The notes under the pieces are model-generated. The model was not told where the DNA came from. It made no database searches and saw nothing but the letters and a program-made list of their open reading frames with translations. DNA of 64,000 nucleotides from Papio anubis. Lineage: Eukaryota > Chordata > Mammalia > Primates > Cercopithecidae. The position numbers and the translations under genes were made by a program. Each line of letters opens with the position of its first letter. Within the stretch, counting starts at the first letter, position 1. Positions 1-11,643 of this stretch are shown piece after piece. The stretch spans positions 82,002,155-82,066,154 of the forward strand of contig NC_044985.1 in NCBI RefSeq assembly GCF_008728515.1. Direction: 5' to 3'.

Positions 1-727
1 CCATGACACATAAAATGTAAATAAAAATATTTATAGCATAATAAATTTATGATAAAGTAAAATCCAATAGAAGCTGTGCGATAAAAGTAGACCGAAACAT
101 TTAGATTATTTTATATTATTTTGTTGAGCTGACTATGCTGGTTAGTCACAAACAGGGTTAGTTTTCTCAAGCCATTTTGGCTTCAGCAACTCTGATTTGA
201 CAAGTTATTGAATAAATACATCCAGGCAATGGATTGTTTTCATGTTTCAGAGAGGCAATCTGAATTGTCCTCTTACATACTCATCAAAGGAAATGTTACC
301 TTAGGGTGGAGAAAATGAGAGAAAGATGAGGGGGGCACCTGGGTCAGGGGAGGAGACTGTGAATATGATACAGAGGGAACCAATTGTTGGGTACCGTGAC
401 TCATTTAGTGTTCCTCTCTTTTACTATATTGAGTGATAGGTACTTTTATTCTTGCTTGTAACATAATTTAAGTAACTTTCATTTTTTAAAGTTAAACTCT
501 AACATATAGCTTGAAAATATAATATATTGATTAGTCTTAAAAATATGTTGTCTTCTTAGTACATGAGCTGTCCTTGTTGAGAATGACATTGACCCATTTG
601 AAGTGATGATTTGCTACCACATTTTAGTATCTTGGAATAATAGCTTCATAAAATTGTCTTCTTTAGTCAATACATGTTGAAGCCCTACTAGAACTACAAT
701 GAGCGGTACTAATCCTAGGCACACTCC
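1..727. other. Unassigned AT-rich sequence
   Basis: I recognise no repeat, RNA gene or credible open frame here. The stretch is AT-rich and ends at the start of a MaLR-type LTR. Confidence 0.5.
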
Positions 728-1120
728 TTCTATGGTTTGAATGTTTGTTCCCTCTGTAATTCACGTTGAAATTTAATCCCCAGTGTGGCAATGTTGAGAG
801 ATGGGGCCTTTAAGAGGTGATTGGGTTATGAGGGCTCTGACTTCATGACTAGATCAATGGATAAATGGATTAACAGGTTATCATAGGAGTGAGATTCGCG
901 GCTTTACAAGAAGAAGAGGGACCTGAGCTAGCACACTCAGCCCCATTGCCATGCGGCCTCAAGAGTCTGTAGGGAGTCCAGTAAGAAAGCCCTCACCAGG
1001 TGTAGTCCTTCAACCTTGGACTTATCAGCTTCCATAACTCTATGAAATAAATTCCTTTTCTTCATAAATTGCCCAGTTTCAGGTATTCTGTTGTAAGCAA
1101 CAGAAAACAGACTAAGACAA
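728..1120 (+). repeat. MaLR-class solitary LTR (MLT1/MST-like)
   Basis: The element opens with tatggtttgaatgtttgt and has the MaLR LTR order: a gttgaaatttaatcccc segment, a ggggcctttaagaggtgattgggt block, a polyadenylation-type aataaa near 1046, then a 3' end in acagactaagaca. The string cttct sits just before the start and just after the end, which fits a 5-bp target duplication. No internal retroviral sequence follows, so it is probably a solo LTR. The subfamily is uncertain. Confidence 0.75.
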
Positions 1121-4100
1121 CTTCTATCTGTGAAAACATTTTAGAGGCATAATAGAGATTCAGAAATTTTAGAAAAACTGCTTTACTCATGGACACACTA
1201 ATTCAGGGTGTATCTTTAAATAGAGAGATGATTTCATGATGAATAACTGCAACTGTTACCAACCACACTCAAATAGCACTTGCTCTTTCTGTTAAATGCG
1301 TAACAGTGGTTCACCTGTCCGTTGGTTTGACTCTGCCCACAAATGGGCTGTGTCCATGAAGTGTGGTGTACAAAGTGAGAAGACTGAAAAACATGCAAAC
1401 AACAATGAAAAGCAAACCCAGTCTTATTTCATAGCTACATAAGTTTTGGGATTTAGATGAGCACATTTACATAATGCAGGCAATTAGTTGGGGAAGGCAC
1501 ATGGGTTGCATACAGGTTCATAGCTCTTAAGACTAAAATTTGCTCTGTAGGGGTTGTTAATCTTTTTGTTTATAATAACTTGTTTCTTTTGAATGTAACT
1601 TTTTAGTATTGTCTTTGTATTGAAAAATTTGACATAGTAGTGTCAATGTATAGGAAGGTTAACCTGGGATTTAAATCAGGAGTGGACATTAAAATGAGCT
1701 AATCTAAAACACCAGTTTTCTCAGTTGCCTCTCTGTGTGTCTCTCATCCCACCCAACATTCTCCTTCCCTTCAAAAAAGAAGAGAAATAGGTGTTTAGAA
1801 AAATTATGTACTTGGAGTTGGATATTTAAATTCTTTTGGATTTCTCGATTTTTACTTCCACTTTTGCCTTGGTTGGAATAATATAATTATCTGATTCATT
1901 CACACTGATTGCCATTTTGGACAAGACAGTGCTTCAGTTTCCTCATCTGTAGCAGTAAAATTTCATGATTCTCGGATTCCTATTTATTGACTCATAATCT
2001 TTGTTTTACATGATATAACACCTAGACTCAGAGGAATTTTTCAGATTTCAATGGAAGGATTTCAATTACAGATTCATTTTTACTACTAAGTAGCTACATT
2101 GCTGCTTAATCCATGGAATTAGGTACACCAGTCCTGAATGTTAGTTGCTAATTAGAAGAATAGCTTATTTCAAATATAGATTTTTCTGAAACCAAGATAT
2201 TGCAGATGTAGAATCACACCTGCAAAAAAAAAAAAATTGAATTTGAAAATATTCTGTGCATGTGTTTAGCAGTGAATTTGGTTAAAAATAAGTAAATTCT
2301 ATAAATTCACGATGGCTTTCTTATATTAGAATGCTTTTTATTTGAGTCTCTCTTTGCCACAGTGTTATTTCTGGTTTCAGTGTAAAACTTTAAAAGGAAT
2401 TTTGAAAGTTTGGTGTTTGCATTGCTTGCTTCCTTTGAGAAAGGCAAAAGCAAAATGAGCTAATTTTTTAGGATTATAAAAAAGTTGTGTCTTTTGTAAG
2501 TTAAATAAGCCTTTAACACGTACAAGCTTTTAAAATATATCCATTTTAGCTTGGTATTTAAAAGAATTTCCATTTAATTTTCAGACATTATCTTTTTTAA
2601 ATAAGAGAACAAAAAGTAGATACAAGTGTATTTTTAAGACCGTATGACTTTTTTTCCCCTTCATCTCATATAAAATGAAAAATCATTATTGTCCATTGGT
2701 TGTTGCTTAGAACATGGAATGCAATCAACCTCAATGTGACTTTTTATTTGTGATTGTGTGCAACCAAGGGGGATCTTAATTGCATTTTAATTGATTATTA
2801 ACTTTTTGGTAGGACATAGAAAGCAGGTGTAAATGATAATACGTCAGATTATTGACAAATTATATTTAAAAGCTCTGGGATTAGTCACATCAAAGAAGAA
2901 ACTCAAACAGCACATTATAAGCTAGAAAAAGAAAACATTATTCCAAAGGGTCTTTTTATGTAGTATTGAGGGGATTAAATATGATGTGTTAAATTTCTTA
3001 AATAAATCTCCAGATTTGGCTTCAATAACATTTTGACTTTATTTTCCCTTGATTCTTTTTCCATTCATGCTTTAGTTGGGATAATATAATTGATGTATTT
3101 CCAATTCATTCTACAATAAACTCTGTATTTTTCCTTAAATCTAGTGTCCATGTTAAAAATTACTTTAATAGCTGTATTTTTCTTACCAATGGCCATATTT
3201 TGTCAATTAAGAAAGTATTTAACCAGCAAATTGACATGATATGCTAAGTGTTACAGAGTTGCTATCAAGTCACACTACAGTTTGAGAGTAGAAAATTGTA
3301 ATATGGGCTCATCACTGGTGGGTCTGCTTTTCAACCTCGGTGGTGGAATACCAGGCACAGGTGTGGAATTCAGCACCTTAATCTGTCTCCACCTCACATG
3401 ATCTCTAGGGTCAAAAGCCTGAGATACTATGTAGTTGCTTCGGGTTTCCTGGAGAGGACCTTGTAAAAGCAGGCCATTTTTTCATTTATGCATTCTCTGG
3501 CCAACTCTTATACTACTTGAACTTGCCCATCCTGGGTACTTGGGACCCTTGGGATGTTTTCAAATTTATTTTCACAGTGAATTGCTCCCTTACCCCACAG
3601 AACATGCTTCCTAAACTCTGGGAACACCACACCAGGAAATACCTTGAGTAAATGGTGGTTATGGAGATGAGAGTGGCATAGGGACTAGTGAGGTTTACTT
3701 CTTTGCATAAGATCAGATGTAGTAAGTGGATTATCCTTCTAATTTTTAATGCTATTCCCAAGAGGTATAGCTTATAAGATTACATTTATTGTAAGTTAAA
3801 AAAAACTGGAATAGGAAGAATAAAAAAAAATTGTCTCTACATCTTTTTGCTTATGCATTAATATTTTGTAACTGGTGTCTCTGAAATCTTTGAAAGCAAC
3901 CAATGTGGAAGTTATCTTCTGGAAAGAGGAGAGGGAGAGGAATAAGACCTTATAAGAGTAATGACAATGAGAACAATTCTTCCCTGCTTGGAGTGAGACA
4001 GATGGCTGTTTTGGTTGTTCCAAAGCAGAGAAGAAAGACTTAATTTTCCCTACTGCATTAAATATAGGGAAGAAGAGAGGAGGTGAAAATAACCAAGTTA

Positions 4101-4920
4101 TAATATTGATGGATTCTAATCCCTACTCCAACAATGAATTTTCCTGGACCCATGCCCAGAACGCTGCAAACACTGTAAGAGTGGTATAATAGTTTCTACA
4201 CTCTTAGAGCACCATCTCTCATACTCCTGGCACTTATGTATCCAGTACACCTAAAGTTCGGGGATAGCAAATTCAAATGCCCCCAAGGGCCCAGGAAGTT
4301 AATTTGAGTCATGTCTTGGGTGCAAGCTGTGGCCATGTGGGGAACACAAGTCATTTCTTAACTGGGTTCCGATGGCAGCCTTTTGCTGCCAAATGGGAAT
4401 GTAAGCCTAGTGTTACCAGATAATCCAGTTTTCAAGGGAAACCACAAGTTTGGATTTTCATGCAAAAGATGGACATTTTATTGTGAAATATAGCAATTTT
4501 TAAGTGTTGGCAACCGAATACAATTTTTAAAAAACATTAAAAAGGACTCACCTATCAGTCAGATTGGAGCAGTGAGTTTGATGTATCAGACATATATACA
4601 GTCTTGGCTGCTAACAGTGCTAACTAATGTGCAATTTATGCCCTGCCGAGAGGGAGAAGTATAATCATAGGCGTATTCACTAAAGCAACCTATATGCTTG
4701 GAAACATATGTGGACAGTTTTTGTTCATATCCATAAAAGGAGAGAATTTGACCAAATCTTTCAGATTTTTAATGCCCAGAGTTAGCCATACTAGTTCTTG
4801 GTATTTCAGTATATACTTTTATTCTTTGAAATATTTGTGTTTTTGTTAGAATACCACCATCATTTGGTATTAATAATCTAAAGCTCAAAGCATTTACATT
4901 TTAAGGCATACCTGGAATTA
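1121..4920. other. Long repeat-poor AT-rich stretch
   Basis: About 3.8 kb without an interspersed repeat that I can name. A short match to the MIR core (cagtttcctcatctgta, about 1935-1955) is too brief to bound. An A13 run lies near 2224-2238. The interval 2740-2900 is dense in TAAT/ATTA motifs. The two minus-strand open frames near 3513-4023 (75-82 codons) show no family resemblance and are probably chance. Confidence 0.5.
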
Positions 4921-4921
4921 A

Positions 4922-5269
4922 TTTTTTGTTTGTTTGTTTTTTGAAAAAGGGTTTCGCTCTATCACCCAGGCTGGAGTGCAGTGGCGCAATCTTGGTTCAT
5001 TGCAAATCTTGCCTCCAGGGCTCAAACGGAGGTTGATCCTCTCATATCAGCCTCCCAAGTAGCCAGGATTACAGGTGTGCACCACTATGCCTGGCTAATA
5101 TTTTTTTTTGTGTGTGTGTGTGTGTATATATATATATTTGCATCTGGGTGGGGGTATAAACGGAGTTTCACCATGTTGTCCAGGCTGGTCTTGAACTTCT
5201 GGGCTCAAGCAATCTGCCCACCTCAACCTAAGTGCTGGGATTACAGGCATGAGCCACCATGCCCAGCTG
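4922..5269 (-). repeat. AluJ-like SINE, full length, with a GT/AT microsatellite inside
   Basis: The complement is an Alu: on this strand it reads cacccaggctggagtgcagtggc, then the left-monomer end ctgggattacaggcatgagcc. It is highly diverged, which suggests an old AluJ. The central A-rich region (5100-5140) has become a (GT)n(TA)n tract. The tail lies at the left (tttttgtttgtttgtttttt). Confidence 0.9.
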
Positions 5270-5546
5270 AAATTTTTTGAATCAAATAAAGCTTAGAAAG
5301 TGTTTTTCTGTATTGCCATAACCCTGCTAAGAAGGAAAAAATGACAATTAGTAAAAACCTTTTGTAACAAAATTTATACCGTCACACTCTACTTCAAAGA
5401 TTTTCTAAACAATTAGCATATGTGACTCCATTAAATTATACAAATAACACTGCATCAGAATCTCTACCTAAGATGATAAAACCATTGACAACAAGGTTAA
5501 ACTGGAAAAGATTTTTTTTTTGGTGCTAAATTATATCTTTAAAAAA
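5270..5546. other. Unassigned AT-rich spacer
   Basis: Short AT-rich stretch between an Alu and an L1 insertion. I recognise nothing in it. Confidence 0.5.
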
Positions 5547-6731
5547 ATTTTTTTAATTTTTTATTTATTTTTATTTTTACTATTATTATTATTATACTTT
5601 AAGTTCTAGAGTACATGTGCATAATGTGCAGGTTTGTTACATATGTATACTTGTGCCATGTTGGTGTGCTGCACCCATCAACTCGTCAGCACCCATCAAC
5701 TCGTCATTTACATCAGGTATAACTCCCAATGCAATCCCTCCCCCCTCCCCCCTCCCCATGATAGGCCCCGGTGTGTGATGTTCCCCTTCCCAAGTCCAAG
5801 TGATCTCATTGTTCAGTTCCCACCTATGAGTGAGAACATGTGGTGTTTGGTTTTCTGTTCTTGAGATAGTTTGCTGAGAATGTTGATTTCCAGCTGCATC
5901 CATGTCCCTACAAAGGACACAAACTCATCCTTTTTTATGACTGCATAGTATTCCATGGTGTATATGTGCCACATTTTCTTAATCCTCTGTCACTGATGGA
6001 CATTTGGGTTGATTCCAAGTCTTTGCTATTGTGAATAGTGCCGCAATAAACATACGTGTGCATGTGTCTTTATAGCAGCATGATTTATAATCCTTTGGGT
6101 ATATACCCAGTAATGGGATGGCTGGGTCATATGGTACTTTTAGTTCTAGATCCTTGAGGAATTGCCATACTGTTTTCCATAATGGTTGAACTAGTTTACA
6201 ATCCCACCAACAGTGTAAAAGTGTTCCTATTTCTCCACATCCTCTCCAGCACCTGTTTTTTCTTGACTTTTTAATGATCGCCATTCTAACTGGTGTGAGA
6301 TGGTATCTCGTTGTGGTTTTGATTTGCATTTCTCTGATGGCCAGTGATGATGAGCATTTTTTCATGTGTCTGTTGGCTGTATGAATGTCCTCTTTTGAGA
6401 AATGTCTGTTCATATCCTTTGCCCACTTTTTGATGGGGTTGTTTGTTTTTTTCTTGTAAATTTGTTTGAGTTCTTTGTAGGTTCTGGATATTAGCCCTTT
6501 GTCAGATGAGTAGATTGCAAAAATTTTCTCCCATTCTGTAGGTTGCCTATTCACTCTGATGGTAGTTTCTTTTGCTGTGCAGAAGCTCTTTAGTTTAATT
6601 AGATCCCATTTGTCAATTTTGGCTTTTGTTGTCATTGCTTTTGGTGTTTTAGACATGAAGTCCTTGCCCATGCCTATGTCCTGAATGGTATTACCTAGGT
6701 TTTCTTCTAGGGTTTTTATGGTATTAGGTCT
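5547..6731 (-). mobile_element. L1PA-like LINE-1, 5'-truncated
   Basis: The left end is a T-rich tail followed by the reverse complement of the primate L1 3' UTR (tactttaagttctagagtac, caggtttgttacatatgtat). ORF2 C-terminal sequence follows, up to gtttttatggtattaggtc, where L1 homology stops. Only about the last 1.2 kb of a 6-kb element is present, the usual result of incomplete reverse transcription. Low divergence from the primate L1 consensus points to an L1PA subfamily. Confidence 0.93.
5979..6671 (-). pseudogene. L1 ORF2 C-terminal remnant (230 codons open)
   Basis: This is the C-terminal region of the L1 ORF2 protein (endonuclease/reverse transcriptase). The translated frame contains the Cys-rich motif CWRGCGEIGTLLHCWWDC at about residue 140, typical of the end of ORF2p. 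The endonuclease and reverse transcriptase domains are absent because of the 5' truncation. The frame ends early: against the consensus, a 2-nt deletion close to the stop shifts the frame. It is not a functional gene and has no promoter. Confidence 0.9.
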
Positions 6732-6866
6732 TGTTATTGATAAAATGTTGGCAATAGTAGTACAAGTATTTCAGTATTAAGTAAAACACATAGTGACTAT
6801 GATACTGTCATTTTGCTTTGTATTACAGTCACTATGTGCACTAAGTCTGACTGTAAGAATAAATGG

Positions 6867-7169
6867 GGCTGGGTATGGTGGCTCATGCCTGTAATCCAGC
6901 ACTTTGGGAGGCCAGGTGAGTGGATCACTTTAGGTCAGAAGTTAGAGACCAGGCTGGCCAACATGGTGAAACACTGTCTCTACCAAAAATACAAAAATGA
7001 GCCAGGCATGGTGGTGCGCAGTTGTAATCCCAGCTACTCGGGAGGATGATGCATGAGAATTGCTTGAACCCAGGAGGCAGAGGTTGCAGTGAACCAAGAT
7101 CACGCCACTGTACTCCAGCCCGAGCAACAGAGCAAGACTTCGTCTCAAAAAAAAAAAAAAAAAAAAAAA
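6867..7169 (+). repeat. Alu SINE (S-like), full length
   Basis: Starts ggctgggtatggtggctcat, continues through both monomers (cagcactttgggaggcc; caggaggcagaggttgcagt) and ends in a pure A run of more than 20 to 7169. The flanks share aagaat before and after the element, a possible partial target duplication. Confidence 0.95.
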
Positions 7170-9424
7170 GAATGGGTATATAATTTACAAGTAGGGTTTA
7201 GTAGGATTCATTAGTAATATGATATTTTTCCTTATTTATCTTTTCTTTCTAGTGATCTTATATACACATATTTCTTCCTAAACTGAAAAACCTTCATCTA
7301 AATGACTTATTGAAGATCAATATTCTAAGTAGCTTTCCTAAACCTTACATAACATTTTTGCAAATTTTCTTTCCCTAGACATGTTTTCCCATGATCTGCT
7401 ACCTGAATAATTGAAATACATCTAAAGTGTGTTTTTGTATGAATGTGTTTTAATCTCCAGCAGTTGGTTTTCTTCTTGTAATTCACACAAAATTAATTGT
7501 CATTTTTTTCCCCAAAATATGACTTTCTATTTTAGATGATAAGAGCAATAGATGATACCAAACAGTGCTAATATGTTTTGTAAAAATGAAATGAATACAA
7601 TGAAGGATGCTACTAAAAAGATGGCATTCATTAGGGATAGAATGCCATTTCATTTGTGAGAGTAGAAAAAAAAAAGGCTAAATCTTGGCACAGACAGATT
7701 CCAGGCTTTCTGACTGCCATTTGGCTGCTCAGTCGCAATGCTCCGTACTATCACCTTTGTCTTTGAACTAGAGAGCTCGCGCACAGCAGCTTTGCCAAGC
7801 TCATGGATGTGTTCTAGCACTTGCTGGAAGGGGACAGAAAGTTTGATATTTTTGAATAGATTCCAGCGGTTGTGAATGCTCCATTCTGCTTTTATAGAGG
7901 TTATTAAATTTTGTAATATACTTTATGCATCTGCAATATATTCATTATTTTGCTTAAAAACAATAGCATTGTTTACAGATGAAGTAGAAAAACTGAGTTC
8001 AAAATAAAGAGTTCCTGTTATATAGAATACATAAAGGCAATTACTGCTGTGATTTTTTTTTCCCTCAAACTTGAAAAACTCGAAGGGTTGCATCTGAATT
8101 TTTACAGCAAAAAGTGATATTGAGCAAAAACTAGGAAATTGCAACCAATTTACTCTATCAGTGCATGAAAGTTACATTAAGTCCAATAGAAGTGTTTAAA
8201 TAAAAAGAGACAACCTAATTATGCCAGGCCAAATTATCTATTAGCACTGTATACTTTATATATGCAAATGGAACTCATCTGAAACTATTTGATCTCAGCA
8301 TTGCTAATAAACAGCCAATGGATCTAATTATTTAACATTTACAATTATATTGTAGGAATAAATTTTCTCATAATTTTTATAAACTGTATCCTTGGATATA
8401 AGATCTTTAATGACACTGAAGTAATCATTTATCATTGTTGGGTAGCCACAAAATATGCAGAGACTGAGCTAGACTGTGTGCAGCTCACTAAGAGTTTATG
8501 CCTACTGGGAGTACATCCATTTTGGTTTTGATTTATGTGAATGTTGAGTCTATATTACAGACACAAACTACTGTGTATTGATGATAGTGTTCTCAGGGAA
8601 AAGGTGGGCACCTGTATTACAAAGAGCAGAGATAAATCGTGGCGATTTTTATAGATATAAAGATCTTTCACTTTCTTCAAATGATATTAAAACACACTGC
8701 ATGAAAATAGCCACTTTATGAATATTAAAAAATACTATATGTATATACAATCTACTCCCGAGGTGATATACAGTGAAAGATGTTCTGGGGATTTGAAACA
8801 AAAAAATGATCTTCCAGGTTCTGCCAAATGCTTGATATATGACCTTGGACATGGAGAAGGGCGGTGAAAATTACAAGAGAAATACCCAGGGTGTTGCAGG
8901 TTATATTGTTGCTCTGAAAGGTCACAGGTTGCTATATCCAGGTAAGTCAGGACAAAAGGAGGCAGCACATTCCACTTGTAGATGGGCATGGAATTGAGGG
9001 GAAACAAAATTCCTTGTCTTCTCTAGTTGGAATGGAGGCTTCTGCTTGAAAAGCCCTAACCCTGTATATAAAGTTTGGTAACTTGTTCTATCAGACTTAA
9101 AATAAGGCTTTGACCATGTAAATCTCTGAGGTCTCTCTCAGTTCTAAAACTTGATAACCGTCTTTGCCATTTAACTAAATTACAGCTATTTTTTTTTTTT
9201 TGGCGGGGGGACATTCTACTGATTATTGCAGCGAACATCAAATGTCATTTTGAAACCTTCCCTTTTTTTGACCAGTCATGGAGAGGCACTGATTTTTCTT
9301 CAATATCTTTTCTGCAACTTGGTATAGTTATCTCTTAATTCTTTTGCCTGCAGAATGCTCTTATCTCATTTGCTTGTATATAAGTACTGGATTCTTCAAG
9401 GTCTGTTTATATTTCCAGCAGTGA
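7170..9424. other. Repeat-poor stretch with two motif-dense patches and a MIR fragment
   Basis: No Alu, L1 or LTR is visible. It holds a local CpG cluster (about 7730-7870), a TAAT-rich patch with an octamer-like atgcaaat (8200-8370), a consensus splice-donor string ccaggtaagt (8939-8948) and a MIR-like piece near 9095-9160. Confidence 0.55.
9095..9162 (+). repeat. MIR/MIR3-like fragment
   Basis: The run taaaataaggctttgacc, then aaatctctgaggtctctc and cagttctaaaacttgat follows the familiar 3' part of MIR-family SINEs (taaaatgaggggttggact, gatctctaaggtcc, cagctctaaaa). Short and diverged. Confidence 0.5.
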
Positions 9425-9758
9425 ATATTTTATTTTATTTTATTTTAATTTTTTTTGAGATGGAGTCTCGCTCTGTCGCCCAGGCTGGAGTGCAGTGGCG
9501 CAGTCTCAGCTCACTGCAAGCTCCACCTCCTGGGTTCAAGCGATTCTCCTGCCTCAGCCTTCTGGGTAGCCGGGATTACAGGCACATGCCACCACGCCCA
9601 GCTAATTTTTTGTATTTTTAGTAGAGACGAGGTTTCACTGTGTTAGTCAGGATGATCTCAGTCTCCTGACCTCGTGATCTGCCCGCCTCGGCCTCCCAAA
9701 GTGCTGGGATTACAGGCGTGAGCTATGTTTCAATTTCATAGCTTAAGATATTTTATTT
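9425..9758 (-). repeat. AluY-like SINE with truncated 5' end plus filler and 11-bp target duplication
   Basis: The reverse-complement Alu runs from a TTTTA-rich tail (9436) to gattacaggcgtgagc (9726), lacking about the first 14 nt of the Alu 5' end. Young diagnostic context (gacctcgtgatctgcccgcc) suggests AluY. The string atattttattt occurs at 9425-9435 and again at 9748-9758, a likely target duplication. Between the Alu 5' end and the right copy lie about 21 nt of extra sequence that match DNA near 10337. Confidence 0.88.
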
Positions 9759-10012
9759 AAAATATATTTGTTTTAAATGATTTTTGCAATAGGACTGAAA
9801 TCTGAAATGTATAAATTTTAATGTTACAAATATAAAATGAATATTTTGTGAAGAAGGGATGAGTGACTGTATGGCAAGTTGGTATGTTAGGGTATTTTAA
9901 AAGTCATATATTTTAGATGAGTTAGGACTTTACAAGAGCTTTTACAGAAGTGAAGAATGTTATATGTTTCTTTCCACTGATAGAATACAGCCTTTTAAAA
10001 ATAATACTTTCG
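9759..10012. other. Unassigned AT-rich spacer between opposed Alus
   Basis: AT-rich DNA between two inverted Alus. No feature recognised. Confidence 0.5.
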
Positions 10013-10329
10013 GGCTGGGCGCGGTGGCTCAAGCCTGTAATCCCAGCAGTTTGGGAGGCCAAGGTGGGTGGATCACATGGTCCAGAGAGCGAGACCATCC
10101 TGGCCAACATGATGAAACCCTGTCTCTACTAAAAATACAAAAAATTAACCAGGCGTGGTGGCGGATGCCTGTAGTCCCAGCTCGGGAAGCTGAGGCAGGA
10201 GGATCACTTGAACCTGAAAGGCGGAGGTTGCAGTGAGCCGAGATTGTGACACTGCACTCCAGCCTGGCTACAGAGCGAGACTCCATCTCAAAAAAAAATA
10301 AAAAAATAAAAAATAAAAAAATAAATAAC
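10013..10329 (+). repeat. Alu SINE, full length
   Basis: Starts ggctgggcgcggtggctcaa and ends in an impure A-rich tail (aaaaaataaaaaataaaaaa). The flanks read aataatactttc before and acattatactttc after, giving a target duplication of about 11-12 bp with one mismatch. Confidence 0.95.
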
Positions 10330-11334
10330 ATTATACTTTCAATTTCATAGCTTAAGATATGTTTAACCGGAATTAGAAACAATGTTGACAATGTTTTCTG
10401 AGATATGTCAGGAACAGGGTCTTTTAAAATTATATACTCGTTGAGTATTCATTCTTCGGGAAATAATGTGCAGGGAACTAGGGTAGGTATTATGGGGTGG
10501 TGGAAAACAGTCAGGATTAAGATACTGGCTCCAGTCAGTGTTTTGAGAGTCAATTGAGGATGCTTTATCTCTTTTTTTTTGCTTATAACTTCTCTCTTCT
10601 TTTGTACTTTATAGCTATTTTATTTAGCAAACATTCTAGTGGGCATTTTAAAGATACAGGTTATGATACAAGATGTAACATCATAAGACCGACTTTAAAA
10701 ATAAATGGACTTTTGAATAACTAGAAATTATTCATTACACACACCTAAGTGATACATAAGTAGACATGCAGGAAATAGATGGCTTGCTTTGATGATTATT
10801 TTCTTTTACAAAACTTACTAATTACAAGTAGAGTATTCTTAGATCGTTGATGACAAAGTATTAAAGAAGACATTTAATTTTTCTCTTATCCATGTGATAT
10901 TCGGTGTCCTCTGCAAATCTGGGGTAGAGGGTGTCAGGTACAGATATAGACTTTTGGATGGAGCATTCAGAAGCATGAACTACTAATGGAAACTAAACTA
11001 TGATTCAGAGAGCTTGAGCTTTAGACTTTTCCATTTATATGCCCTTTGATCTAAACTTTTCTGAACTTTTTTCTTTCCTAAAAATGGAAATGTTAATTTC
11101 ACTTTGCATGTGTCACAACATTGCTGTATATGGATGAATACACAATGAGATATACATATGAGATGTTATTTGATATTATACTTATATCATAGTGTATAAT
11201 AGTGTACAATCAGATGGTGTACTGAATATTCTCTAAAAACTTGTAAAATGCTATGTTAAGAGTTATAATGAAGAAATAATAACTTGTATCTATTTCTCCA
11301 AGCATTTTTGACTCATTAGAAAAATAAATTCATA
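10330..11334. other. Mostly unassigned; weak MIR-like segment at 10990-11160
   Basis: The part near 10990-11160 has the MIR layout (tgagctttagact, then tttcctaaaaatggaaatg, then a gatgaatacacaatgaga end) on the plus strand, but it is very diverged. The rest is AT-rich and unassigned. Confidence 0.35.
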
Positions 11335-11643
11335 GGCCGGGCGTGATGGCTCACACCTGTAATCCCAGCAATTTGGGAGGCCGAGATGGGCGGATCACGA
11401 GGTCAGGATACTGAGACCGTTCTAGCTAACACAGTGAAACCCCGTCTCTACTAAAAATTCAAAAAACTAGCCGGGCGTGGTGGCGGGCGCCTGTAGTCCC
11501 AGCTACTTGGGAGGCTGAGGCAGGAGAATGGCGTGAACCCAGGAGGCAGACCTTGCAGTGAGCCGAGATCACACCACTGCACTCTAGCCTGGGTGACTGA
11601 GCAAGACTCCATCTCAGGAAAAGAAAAAATAATAATAAAAAAA
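11335..11643 (+). repeat. AluY-like SINE, full length
   Basis: Starts ggccgggcgtgatggctcac and carries the Y-type cgggcgcctgtagtcccagc and gaatggcgtgaacccaggag. The A-rich tail ends near 11643. The flanks share aaattcata (11326-11334 and 11641-11649), a target duplication. One of the youngest insertions in the window. Confidence 0.95.

Noticed and set aside
5979..6671. A 230-codon open frame as a protein-coding gene
   Set aside because: It is the C-terminus of L1 ORF2 in a 5'-truncated copy, ended by a frameshift, with no promoter.
10029..10391. A 120-codon minus-strand frame
   Set aside because: Antisense reading of an Alu, a common artefact.
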